This document shows positions 25,225-34,100 of a DNA stretch of 64,000 nucleotides, one piece after another. Every line of letters begins with the position of its first letter. Position 1 is the first letter of the stretch. Source of the stretch: Massilia rubra (GTDB taxonomy: Bacteria > Pseudomonadota > Gammaproteobacteria > Burkholderiales > Burkholderiaceae_D). The stretch spans positions 62,001 through 126,000 of the forward strand of contig NZ_VUYU01000004.1 of assembly GCF_011682065.1 (NCBI RefSeq), in the 5' to 3' direction. The notes beneath the pieces are model-generated. The model had not been told where the DNA came from, did not search any database, and worked only from the letters and a program-made list of their open reading frames with translations. The translations under genes and the position numbers were made by a program.

Positions 25225-26992
25225 GTGAAGGTCCTGGTTCGGGGGAGGTGGCCGGTATCGCGGAGAGCGCGTGGCGCAGCTGGTCCAGGACGACGGGCTT
25301 GTGCAGCAGGGGGATATTGGCGGCCTGCGCTTCGCGCAGGCGCTCGGGCGAGGTGTCGCCACTGATGAGCAGGGCTGCGATGTCGGGGGCGAAGGCGCGC
25401 ACCTTGGCGATGAGGGCGATGCCGGACTGCGCGCCGCGCAGGCGCAGGTCCGACAGGATGAAGTCGGGCCTGCCGGCGTGCACCGCCGCCAGCGCGTCGG
25501 CTTCGCCTTCGGCCAGCGTCACGCGCGCGCCCATGCCTTCGAGCAGCAGGCGCATGCCCTGGCGTATCCCTTCCTCGTCGTCCACCACCAGCACATGTCG
25601 TCCGGCAAGGTCGGCATGCGCGTGCGCGTGCGCCGGCGCGGCAAGGGCTGCCGGTTCCTCCGGCGCGAGCGCCAGCACCAGGTAAAAGCCGGTGCCGATG
25701 CCCGGGCGCGACACCATTTCCATGCGCACCCCCAGCAGCTCGGCCGTGCGGCCCACGATCGACAGGCCCAGTCCCAGGCCCTTGCCGCGGTCGCGCTCGG
25801 GGTTGCCGACCTGGTAGAACTCTTCGAACACGCGCACCTGTTCGTCGTCGGCGATGCCGACCCCGCTGTCCTCGATCGCCAGCACCGCCACGCCGCCGTG
25901 GGCGCTGACCGACAGCGCGATATCGCCTTGCAGCGTGTACTTGATGGCGTTGTCGACCAGGTTGCCCACCACCCGCGCCAGCAACACCGGGTCGGTGGTG
26001 ACTGCCGCCTGGCTGGCCTGGCAGCTCACGCGCAAGCCCTTCGCCAGCGCGATGGGCTCGTATTGCTGGCAAATGCGTTCGATCAGCCCGGCCAGCTCCA
26101 CCCGGCCCGGTTGCACCGCCACCACCCCGGCGTCGAGCTTGGAAATGTCGAGCAGGGCGTCGAGCTGGGTGCCCAGGCTCTCCAGGGCCAGGTCGATATG
26201 GCGCGAGATGTCGCGGCTGACCGGGTCCAGCGGGCGCATGGCCAGCGACGCGGCAAACAGCGACAGTGTATGGATCGGCTGGCGCAGGTCGTGGCTGGCG
26301 GACGCCAGGAAACGTGTCTTGGCGCGGCTGGCCGCCTCCGCGCGTTCGAGAGCGGCGCGCAGTTCGCGGTTCAGGCTGGCCTGCTGCAGCCGGATGGCGA
26401 AGGACTCGCAAAACAGGCGGTAGGCGTCGTCGGCCAGCGACAGGAGCACGGCGCCGAACAGGGCCAGGATGAAGGCGATGGCCAGCGCGAACGGCTGCGG
26501 CCCCGGCGCTTGCGCCGTCGCCAGCCAGCGCAAGACCAGCGCCCCCATGACCGGCAGCGCGTACGCGAGGAACAGCGCCCGGTTGCCGGCCGTGGTCGCC
26601 ACCGCGCCGGCGCACAGGCCCACCAGCAGCAGGCTGGCAATGGCCAGTGGCAGCATCGCCTCTTGCGGGAAGAACAGCAGGCCGGCGCCATGCGACAGGC
26701 CATTCATGGCATTGAGCGCGACGGCGACCCGCATGCGCAGGCGCAGCGGCACCGCATGCATCGCGGGCAGCCGTCCCAGCAGCGAACGCCGCGCCATGAG
26801 CATCGTGCCCAACACGGCGACCCAGGACAGCAGCAAGGGCGACGGCCATCCGGGATACGAGGCCAGCCATGCCATGAGCGCCGCCGCGAGGAAAATCGGC
26901 AGCGGCAAACGCCGGCTCTGCTTGGCCAGCAGGCGCAGCAGTTCTTCGTCAAGCAGGTCTTCCGCGCCTTCGGGCTGGGCAGGTCTTGGCAT
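25217..26992 (-). CDS. Hybrid sensor histidine kinase with C-terminal receiver
   Basis: This 591-residue protein starts at ATG 26992 with AGGAGG 7 nt upstream. Residues 30-190 contain about six membrane helices and little periplasmic loop, so it probably senses a membrane or intramembrane signal. The HisKA domain has phosphoacceptor H234 in 'SASHDLRQPIHTL'. The HATPase domain has 'VDNAIKYT', 'IEDSGVGI' and 'GKGLGLGLSIV' boxes. After a His/Ala linker the receiver domain holds 'VLVVDDEEGIRQG' and 'FILSDLRLRG'. This architecture (RpfC/HnoK-like hybrid) normally works with a stand-alone regulator; the NarL-type protein at 19017 is the nearest candidate. The 3' end overlaps the triple-fusion start, so both are likely in one transcript. 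Confidence 0.9.
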   Translation of the reverse strand: MPRPAQPEGAEDLLDEELLRLLAKQSRRLPLPIFLAAALMAWLASYPGWPSPLLLSWVAVLGTMLMARRSLLGRLPAMHAVPLRLRMRVAVALNAMNGLSHGAGLLFFPQEAMLPLAIASLLLVGLCAGAVATTAGNRALFLAYALPVMGALVLRWLATAQAPGPQPFALAIAFILALFGAVLLSLADDAYRLFCESFAIRLQQASLNRELRAALERAEAASRAKTRFLASASHDLRQPIHTLSLFAASLAMRPLDPVSRDISRHIDLALESLGTQLDALLDISKLDAGVVAVQPGRVELAGLIERICQQYEPIALAKGLRVSCQASQAAVTTDPVLLARVVGNLVDNAIKYTLQGDIALSVSAHGGVAVLAIEDSGVGIADDEQVRVFEEFYQVGNPERDRGKGLGLGLSIVGRTAELLGVRMEMVSRPGIGTGFYLVLALAPEEPAALAAPAHAHAHADLAGRHVLVVDDEEGIRQGMRLLLEGMGARVTLAEGEADALAAVHAGRPDFILSDLRLRGAQSGIALIAKVRAFAPDIAALLISGDTSPERLREAQAANIPLLHKPVVLDQLRHALSAIPATSPEPGPSHD

Positions 26993-27068
26993 CGAACATC
27001 CTCCTGGCGGTGGGCGACGGTAGGGTCAGGTGACGAAAATACACCATTTGCACGCCAAAACCAATTGG

Positions 27069-27100
27069 CCGGATGGCTATCCCATCCGGATGGCCTATCC
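27069..27100. promoter_or_regulatory. Palindromic operator-like site in divergent region 26993-27212
   Basis: CCGGATGG (27069-27076), 5 nt, then CCATCCGG (27082-27089) form a perfect 8-bp inverted repeat, and ATGGCCTATCC follows directly. The right half recurs at 18901 near the response regulator. The site lies between the kinase (-) and the secreted protein (+). Nothing else is recognised in this 220-nt gap. Confidence 0.4.
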
Positions 27101-27212
27101 ATGCGGACGGCGCCGCACTGGGCGCGGGACTAGCCAGTGGGCGAATGGCGCCGCGCGGCCTTCCTTCCTATACTTTCCCGTGTCGATTGGAGCGCTGAAC
27201 GAGGGGACGTCA

Positions 27213-30200
27213 ATGACATACCACATGGACAGGAAACGCATCGGGCGCAGCGCCGTCGTGGCCGTTGCGCTGATGGGCGCGAGCAGCGTGGCGCCGGCTG
27301 CGCCGGCCAAGGGCACATGGGGCCGGACGATCGGCACGCTATGCTTCGAGGGCATACCCGACACGGCCCGCAGGAGCACCGCGACATCGAACGACAATGG
27401 GGTGGAGGTGGCCCACTTCAAGGTCGACTACGTCCACAAGGACAAGGAGCCGTGGCCGCTCGTGCGGGTGTTCAGGGATATCCCCGGCGTTCCCCACCCG
27501 CTAGCGAGTTGCGGCGAATTGACCGGGCAAGTCGTTTTTGAAGGCAGCGTCAAGCGCATGGCGGTCGATGCGGGGCGCGAAACGGCGGCGGGCGAAGCGA
27601 AGGCGGTCTTCTACCTGCCCGAAGGCAGCCTGCGTATCGAACTGGTGCGGGCCAAGGCTGTCATGACACTGTACGGCGGCAGCATGCAGCTGGGGCGCAG
27701 CGCGGACAAGGTCACCAGCGGCAGGGCCTGGATCAGCAATGCCGGACCGATCGTTGCGCAAGCCGGCCAGCCGGCGCAGGGTGGCATTGCGCTCGCATCC
27801 TGGGGGCGCGAACTGGCAGGCGCCAGGATCGTCATGCCCGGTACGGAGACGGCGCAAACGCTCGACCTCACGGCGGGAAACAGCAACACCACGGTCTTGC
27901 TACCGCTCGCGGGCGGCGCCGCCAGTTTCCTTGACGGCGTGTTCAGCGCGAGCAATGTACCGTTCACGGCGGCCAGCGCCGCGTTTCCGGGAGTACAGTT
28001 CGGCACATTCAAGGGAGCGGCAAACGCGGTGGCGCTGTCGGCAAGCAAGGGCAAGGTCCGGTTCGAGGCAAGGAAACTGGCCTACAGCGCGGCAAGCGCG
28101 CGCTTTGCGGCCCCCCATTCGAGCGTGGCCACCGGCGCCGCCAAAGGCGCTATCGCCAGCCTGACGGCCAGCGCCGGCAATGGCGGCGACCACATCGCGC
28201 TGGACGATGTCGCCATCGCCGGGCTGCACACCGATGCCGGCGACTGCGATTACCGCTACGATGGCGCGCCCTTGGCCGCCGCCGCCGCGTGCAAGCTGGC
28301 CGTGGCGAGCGCCGCCGCCGGCGCGCAGGGCTGGCGTTTCGAGGCGAACAAGCCGTCCGCGGCCTTCGCGCCCGCCGTCGTACGCTCGGCAGGCGCTGTG
28401 GTGTTGACCAGCGCGGTCGATGGCGGCGCCGAAACCTTCGACGGTGTGGTCAAGGATGCCTCGGTGCGCCTGGGCGCGCTGGAACTCGACAAGCAACAGG
28501 TTTCGCTCGGCAACCCGGCGCAACAAGACAAGCGGCTGCGTATGCCGTTCTCGTTCTCCGCCGCGCCCGCGACGGGGGCATGGTCGCTGCTGCTTGCCGA
28601 CGGCAAGCTATCGGTCGAAGGGACTTTGGAGCAAGCCAGCGCGCGCGGCGCGCTCACGCTCGATCCGGCCGATGCCGGGGCGTGGGCGGTCGATGTCGAC
28701 AAGGACGAGCTGGTCTTCAGCGGCAAGGCCAGCGTGACGCACCAGCCCTGGCTGTACGGCGCCAGGCCCGCCTTCGGCGCGCTCGGCCTGGCGTTCCGGG
28801 CCGCGAGCGACTTGCATGTGACCAAGGATGGCGCAACGGGAACCCTGTACGCCCGCGCCGGCGCGCTGGTGCTGACCGATCCCGTTGTCACGCTGGGCGA
28901 ACAGCAGGGCGGCATGGTGCTCACCGGGCCGCACAAGTTCGAGGGCGCCGTGGGCCTCGCTATCGACCTGGCCAGCGGCAAGGGCAGTATCCACGACGGC
29001 TTGCTGCATGTGAGCAAGGTCAGCCTGGCCACCAGGCCGGGCCTGGCGGGCGACCTTGGTGCGATCCGGATCCATCAAGGGGAAGCGTCGGTCGGCGAAC
29101 TGAGGGCCAATTTCGACGGCGGCAAAGGCGCCTTGTCGATCAAGGACGTGGCGCTCAAGGCCGAGCGGCTCGAATCGAAGCCGCTGGCGCCGGACACCGG
29201 CTCCGGCAACCAGCTGGCCTGGTCGGGGGTGCTGCAAGACGGGACCGGCATCGAATCGATCACGGGCGACATTGCCCGGCGCGGCGACGATGGCGCGCTC
29301 ACGGTCGAGAACGTGGTCATTTCCAACGCCAGGCTCGCGCTGGCCGACATCCGCATGGGGCAGGGCAGCGCGCTGCGGTTTACCGGCGGCAAACTGGCGC
29401 TCGCGCTCGAGCGCCTGGCCGACAAGGAGCTGCGCGCCAGCTTGCTGCTGACCGACAGTCGCCTGTCGAGCAGTACGCCCAGCGCGCATGGCAAATTTGA
29501 CGCCAACGTCGGCATCAAGTCGTTCTCCGCGCAGGTGACTGGCGGTACGCCGGCCGCGCCCACCGGCCAGGGCCGGCTCCTGACGACGGCATTGCAACTG
29601 CAAACCGATACCAGCATCGAGATCAGGGAAAGCTGCGACGGCAAGCCCGATTTCCAGGGGGTGCCGGCGCGCGCCGCGATTGCCACCGGTCCTATCGCGC
29701 TCGACCTTGTCATCGACGGCGGCGCGCTCAAGGGCCAGGGCGCGGCGCTGGTCACGCTCGCCTCGCTGCGCAGTACCGCCAGTTACGAATGCCGGGCCAA
29801 GCTGGTCAACTGGGTCATTTCGAAGGAACGCCGCGCGTATTACGACTACCCCTGCCCCACATGGCGCAAGCCGTTTCGCATGTGCGATGGCTGGACCATG
29901 ATCGCGCCGGAGATCAGCGTCGGTTTTTCGCGGGTGATCAAGGTCCGTTCGCTCGATGTGGCGGGCATGTTCAGCGTGATGTCGCTCAAACTCGACGGAA
30001 CCGGCCAGATCAAGGCCTGCGGCAAGGCCGGTGCGATCGTCCCCCTGGCCGACATTTCCTACTATATCAAGCCCGACAGCAGCCTGCCCCTCGCGGACAA
30101 GGTCATCGACGCCGTGACCGATTTCACCGCGCGTCCGTTTTCGTCGGCGCTGGTGTCCGGGATCGGCGTGTTGGCCGGCGCTATCCTGCCCAACACATCT

Positions 30201-30218
30201 GATGGCTTGTGCCTGTAG
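27213..30218 (+). CDS. Large secreted protein, unknown function
   Basis: This 1001-residue protein starts at ATG 27213 with GAGGGG 6 nt upstream. The N-terminal signal peptide runs to about residue 31 ('VAVALMGASSVAPAAPA'). The rest is rich in Gly/Ala/Lys/Asp with many short alternating segments ('GALTVENVVISNARLALADI', 'KGSIHDGLLHVSKVSL'), giving the look of a long beta-solenoid or AsmA/TamB-like repeat fold, but no named family is recognised. Cys residues are sparse until a C-terminal Cys/aromatic region ('RRAYYDYPCPTWRKPFRMC'). The GTG-free frame ends in 'DGLCL'. It is followed after 8 nt by another secreted protein gene and precedes the Tc toxin locus. Function is unknown. Confidence 0.7.
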   Translation: MTYHMDRKRIGRSAVVAVALMGASSVAPAAPAKGTWGRTIGTLCFEGIPDTARRSTATSNDNGVEVAHFKVDYVHKDKEPWPLVRVFRDIPGVPHPLASCGELTGQVVFEGSVKRMAVDAGRETAAGEAKAVFYLPEGSLRIELVRAKAVMTLYGGSMQLGRSADKVTSGRAWISNAGPIVAQAGQPAQGGIALASWGRELAGARIVMPGTETAQTLDLTAGNSNTTVLLPLAGGAASFLDGVFSASNVPFTAASAAFPGVQFGTFKGAANAVALSASKGKVRFEARKLAYSAASARFAAPHSSVATGAAKGAIASLTASAGNGGDHIALDDVAIAGLHTDAGDCDYRYDGAPLAAAAACKLAVASAAAGAQGWRFEANKPSAAFAPAVVRSAGAVVLTSAVDGGAETFDGVVKDASVRLGALELDKQQVSLGNPAQQDKRLRMPFSFSAAPATGAWSLLLADGKLSVEGTLEQASARGALTLDPADAGAWAVDVDKDELVFSGKASVTHQPWLYGARPAFGALGLAFRAASDLHVTKDGATGTLYARAGALVLTDPVVTLGEQQGGMVLTGPHKFEGAVGLAIDLASGKGSIHDGLLHVSKVSLATRPGLAGDLGAIRIHQGEASVGELRANFDGGKGALSIKDVALKAERLESKPLAPDTGSGNQLAWSGVLQDGTGIESITGDIARRGDDGALTVENVVISNARLALADIRMGQGSALRFTGGKLALALERLADKELRASLLLTDSRLSSSTPSAHGKFDANVGIKSFSAQVTGGTPAAPTGQGRLLTTALQLQTDTSIEIRESCDGKPDFQGVPARAAIATGPIALDLVIDGGALKGQGAALVTLASLRSTASYECRAKLVNWVISKERRAYYDYPCPTWRKPFRMCDGWTMIAPEISVGFSRVIKVRSLDVAGMFSVMSLKLDGTGQIKACGKAGAIVPLADISYYIKPDSSLPLADKVIDAVTDFTARPFSSALVSGIGVLAGAILPNTSDGLCL

Positions 30219-30226
30219 GAGGCATT

Positions 30227-31003
30227 ATGAACAAGGTAACGATGATTGCCGGTTTCACGCTCATTGCCAGCCTGGCATGCCGCGTTGGTGACGCCCACGC
30301 CGGCGCCGAGCTGGCGGCGGCCAAGGGGACGTTTCCGCAAGTGAAGCTCGCGTGCCTTCCTTTCCCGCTGCCGCCCGATGCATCGGATGCCGCCCGCGTG
30401 GTCGACCTGGCGCAGGAAAAGTGGTATCGCACGGCCCGCGCCGGCAAGCTCGAGCGTGTGGGCGCGCTCTTTGTCAGCGCCCTCATTTCCCCGCCCAAGC
30501 CTGGCGCGGCGGCGGCCGACGGCGCTCCGCTCGATGCCGCCATGTGCGGCGTGATCGACCAGGCGGTCAAGTCGGCGCCGGGCTTGACGGTCCAGGTATT
30601 GGACGCGGCCGACGGCTTTGCCGGCACCTGCATCGACCGCAAGGTGGACGCCTGCCTGCAAAAGGCGTTTACCGATTCCGGCTTCAGCGACGCCAAACCA
30701 TGGCCGCGCCTGCCCATCTATGCGCGCCTGCCGGACGCGGCCCCGGTACCGTCCGACGTGGCCGGCGTGCTGGCCCAGCTGTCGGCCGCGTCGAGGAGCA
30801 TTGCTCCCGATATGCGCGGCGAAGGCCGCACGTTCGAGCGCAGCACGGACGGCCTCAAGCCGCTCGTTCCCTGCGCCCCGGAGGGTTGCCCTCGGCAAAC
30901 CGCCAGTGCGCCGGAACAGCCGCAAGGCATTGCATGGTTCATCCAGGCCTTGCCGCAGCCGCCCAACGCCAGGCCGGCCGGCGGCGCCAAGCCCGGTCAG
31001 TGA
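30227..31003 (+). CDS. Small secreted protein, unknown function
   Basis: This 258-residue protein starts at ATG 30227, where GGAGG is spaced 4-5 nt upstream. A signal peptide covers about 1-25 ('MIAGFTLIASLACRVGDAHA'). The mature part contains several Cys ('VKLACLPFPLPPDA', 'CGVIDQAVKS', 'CIDRKVDACLQKAF', 'PCAPEGC') that could pair as disulfides, and a Pro/Gly-rich end. It is in the same transcript as the preceding 1001-residue protein. No family was recognised. A partner or cargo relation with the larger protein is plausible only from position. Confidence 0.65.
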   Translation: MNKVTMIAGFTLIASLACRVGDAHAGAELAAAKGTFPQVKLACLPFPLPPDASDAARVVDLAQEKWYRTARAGKLERVGALFVSALISPPKPGAAAADGAPLDAAMCGVIDQAVKSAPGLTVQVLDAADGFAGTCIDRKVDACLQKAFTDSGFSDAKPWPRLPIYARLPDAAPVPSDVAGVLAQLSAASRSIAPDMRGEGRTFERSTDGLKPLVPCAPEGCPRQTASAPEQPQGIAWFIQALPQPPNARPAGGAKPGQ

Positions 31004-31065
31004 ACCGTACCGGCTTGCGGCGCGCGCGGCGAGCGCATCGGGCGCATGCCGATGTCAAAAAGACT

Positions 31066-31110
31066 ATTGTGACAATTGAATACATTGTTCCTGGATTTTC
31101 ATAGGACAAT
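31066..31110. promoter_or_regulatory. Operator-like ATTGT/ACAAT half-site array before the Tc toxin
   Basis: Four half-sites are arranged as two inverted repeats: ATTGT (31066) with ACAAT (31072) around a single G, and ATTGT (31084) with ACAAT (31106), the second pair extended by TCCT/AGGA-like bases. The stretch is AT-rich in an otherwise GC-rich 163-nt gap (31004-31166) and lies 60-100 nt upstream of the toxin start, where a regulator or promoter would be expected. Confidence 0.4.
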
Positions 31111-31166
31111 CGCAACATACGGCACTTGGCACTCGTTCTTCCGACATTCAAGCGTGGAGGCGTCGC

Positions 31167-34100
31167 ATGCAAAAGCAGTCCGGCGGTATGGGCCACACCA
31201 GCGGCGACGATCTGCGCCGCATGCGCGAACCGGCGCCCGGGAGCAATGCCGCCAAGGCGCCGAAGCTGGAAGTCGAGCCGCCCACGCTGTCGCTGCCGAA
31301 AGGCGGCGGCGCGATCAGCGGCATCGACGAACAGTTCACGCTCAATCCATCGAACGGCACCGCCGCGCTGTCGCTGTCGTTGCCGATGACGCCCGCGCGC
31401 AACGGTTTCCTGCCGCCCTTGAAACTGACTTACAACTCGGGCGCCGGCAACGGCGTGCTGGGGATCGGCTGGGCGCTCGACATGCCATCGATCCGGCGGC
31501 GCTCCGACCAGCAACTGCCGCGCTACCGGGACGACGATGTCTTCCTGCTCCAGGGCCAGGAGCTGGTGCCGGCCGCCACATGGCAGGGCGGTCGCTGGGA
31601 CACGACGGCCGTCACGGACGGCGATTTCACCATCCGCCGCTACCGCGTGCGCGTCGAAAGCGCGTTTGCGCGCATCGAGCGGATCGCCCATCCCGTTTTC
31701 GGTGAATGGTGGCGCGTCACCACCCGGCACAATGTGAGCACCTTCTTCGGGCTCGATGCGGCCACCCGCATCGCCGATCCCGCCGCGGCCGGGAATGTGC
31801 ACGAATGGCTGCCCGCGCTGCTGTTCGACGACCAGGGCAACTGCCTCGCGTACGACTACCGGGACGAGGACCTGGCCGGCGTGCCGGCCACGCTTGCCGA
31901 GGCCAACCGGCTGGCCGGGGTCGCGCGCTTCGCCAACAAATACCTGAAGCGGGTGCGCTATGGCAACCGCACGCCCTACGTCGCGGACCCCGCCAATCCC
32001 TACCGGCCAGCCGCCATGCCGGCCGCTTTCCTGTTCCACCTGGTGCTGGACTATGGCGAACACGATGCGGCGGCCCCCGTGCCCGAGGTCTTGCCGGGGC
32101 AGCGCTGGCCGGCGCGCGCCGACCCGTTCTCCGCTTACCGCGGCGGTTTCGAGATCCGCACCTACCGCCTGCTGCGCCGGGCGCTGATGTTCCACCAGTT
32201 CGATGAACTGGCCGGCGGCGCAGCGTGCCTGGTGCGCTCGCTGGACCTGGCCTACGTGTCGTCGTCGGCGGCGTCGCCGCAGGCCACCGACGTGAGCTAC
32301 CTGCGGCACGCCACCCAGTGCGCCTATGTCCGGCGCGACGACGGCAGCTACCTGCGCTCCGCGCTGCCCCCGCTGGCGCTGGAGTACCAGGCGCTGGACT
32401 GGGATGGCGCCGTGCGCACGGTGGAACGCGCCACGCTGGCCAGCTTGCCGCCCGGCCTGGGCGACTACGAATGGACCGACCTGTATGGCGAGGGCATCCC
32501 GGGGCTGTTCACGGAGCGGGAGGGGGCCTGGTTCTACACGGCCAATCTGGGCGACGTGGACGAGAGCGGCCGGGTCACGCTCGACGCGAGCCGCTGCGTG
32601 ATGCCGCGCCCGTCGTTCAGCGGCATGCGCGAAGGCGCGCTGGCGCTGCGCGACCTCAATGGCGACGGCCGCCAGCAGGTCGTGGTGCAGACGGCGCAGA
32701 TGCAGGGCTACTTCGCGCGCGGCGAGCAGGGCGACTGGCTGCCGTTCCGCAGTTTCGACAAGGTGCTGCGGATCGACCTTTCCAGCGCCCATGTGCGCCG
32801 GCTCGATCTCGACGGCGATGGCCGGGCCGACCTGCTCATCTCGGAAGACAACGCCTTTGTCTGGCACAAGGGGAGCGCGCAAGGGTACGACGCCGGCGAG
32901 CGCGTGGCCAGGCCGGCCGACGAAAACCTGGGGCCGGCCATCGTCTTCGCCGAGGAACTGCAGACCATCCACCTGGCCGACATGAGCGGCGACGGACTGC
33001 GGGACATTGTCCGCATCCGCAACAACGAAGTGTGCTACTGGCCCAACCTGGGCTACGGGCGCTTCGGCCCGAAAGTGGCGATGGACAACGCGCCGGCCTT
33101 CGCCGCGCCGGACCAGTTCGATGCCCGCTACCTGCACCTGGCCGACGTCAGCGGCACCGGCGCGATCGACATCCTGTACCTCGGGCCGCAAGGCTGCGGG
33201 GCCTGGCTCAACCTGGGCGGGAACGCCTGGAGCGCGGTGCAGCCCATCGCGCCGTTCTTGCCGCCCGGGGCGCCGGTCAAGGTCGATGTGCTCGACCTGC
33301 TGGGCAACGGCACCGCGTGCATCGTATGGATGTCGCCGCTGCCGGCGCATGCCGCCGCGCCGCTGCGTTACATCGACCTGATGGGCGGCAAGAAGCCGCA
33401 CCTGCTGACCAAGGTCGTCAACAATCTCGGCAAGGAAACCACGTTTTCCTACAAGAGCTCCACCTGGTTCTACCAGAAGGATAAGCAGGATGGCCGCCCG
33501 TGGGCGACGCGGCTGCCGTTTCCAGTCCACTGCCTGCGCCGGGTCGAGGTGCGCGACCGCATCGCCGGCGCGCGCCGCGTCACTGAAATGCGTTATCACC
33601 ACGGTTACTACGACGCCGCCGAGCGCGAGTTCCACGGCTTCGGCATGGTCGAGCAGCGCGATGCCGAGTCGTTCGAGCACTGGGAGGGCGACGCGGCGCA
33701 ACCAGCGCTCGAGCAGGCCCTGCACCAGGCGCCCGTGCTGACGAAAACGTGGTTCCACACGGGGGCGATCAGCGGGCGCGACGCCATCTTGCTGCGCTTT
33801 CGCGACGAATACTGGGACCGCGAACTGGCCCGCCAGGGCTATGCCGGCGCCGCCGATGAAGCGGCGCTTCCGGATGCGCACGTGGTGCCGGCGCCGGGCA
33901 TCGCTCCCGATGCGGTCGCGCCGCTGCGGCCCGAGGACTGGCGCGAAGCCCTGAGGGCGTGCAAGGGCATGGTGCTACGCAAGGAAGTATTCGGCCTCGA
34001 CGCCCCGGCGACCAATCCGACCCCGGCCGAACTGCGGCGCCAGCTGTTGCCCTACACGGTGGCGGCGCACAATTGCGTGATCGAGATGCTGCAACCGGCG

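Noticed and set aside
30939-33881. 980-codon - strand frame opposite the Tc toxin start
   Set aside because: Antisense of SpvB and FG-GAP-like repeats; the repetitive H/V/R/G translation follows from the + strand repeats.
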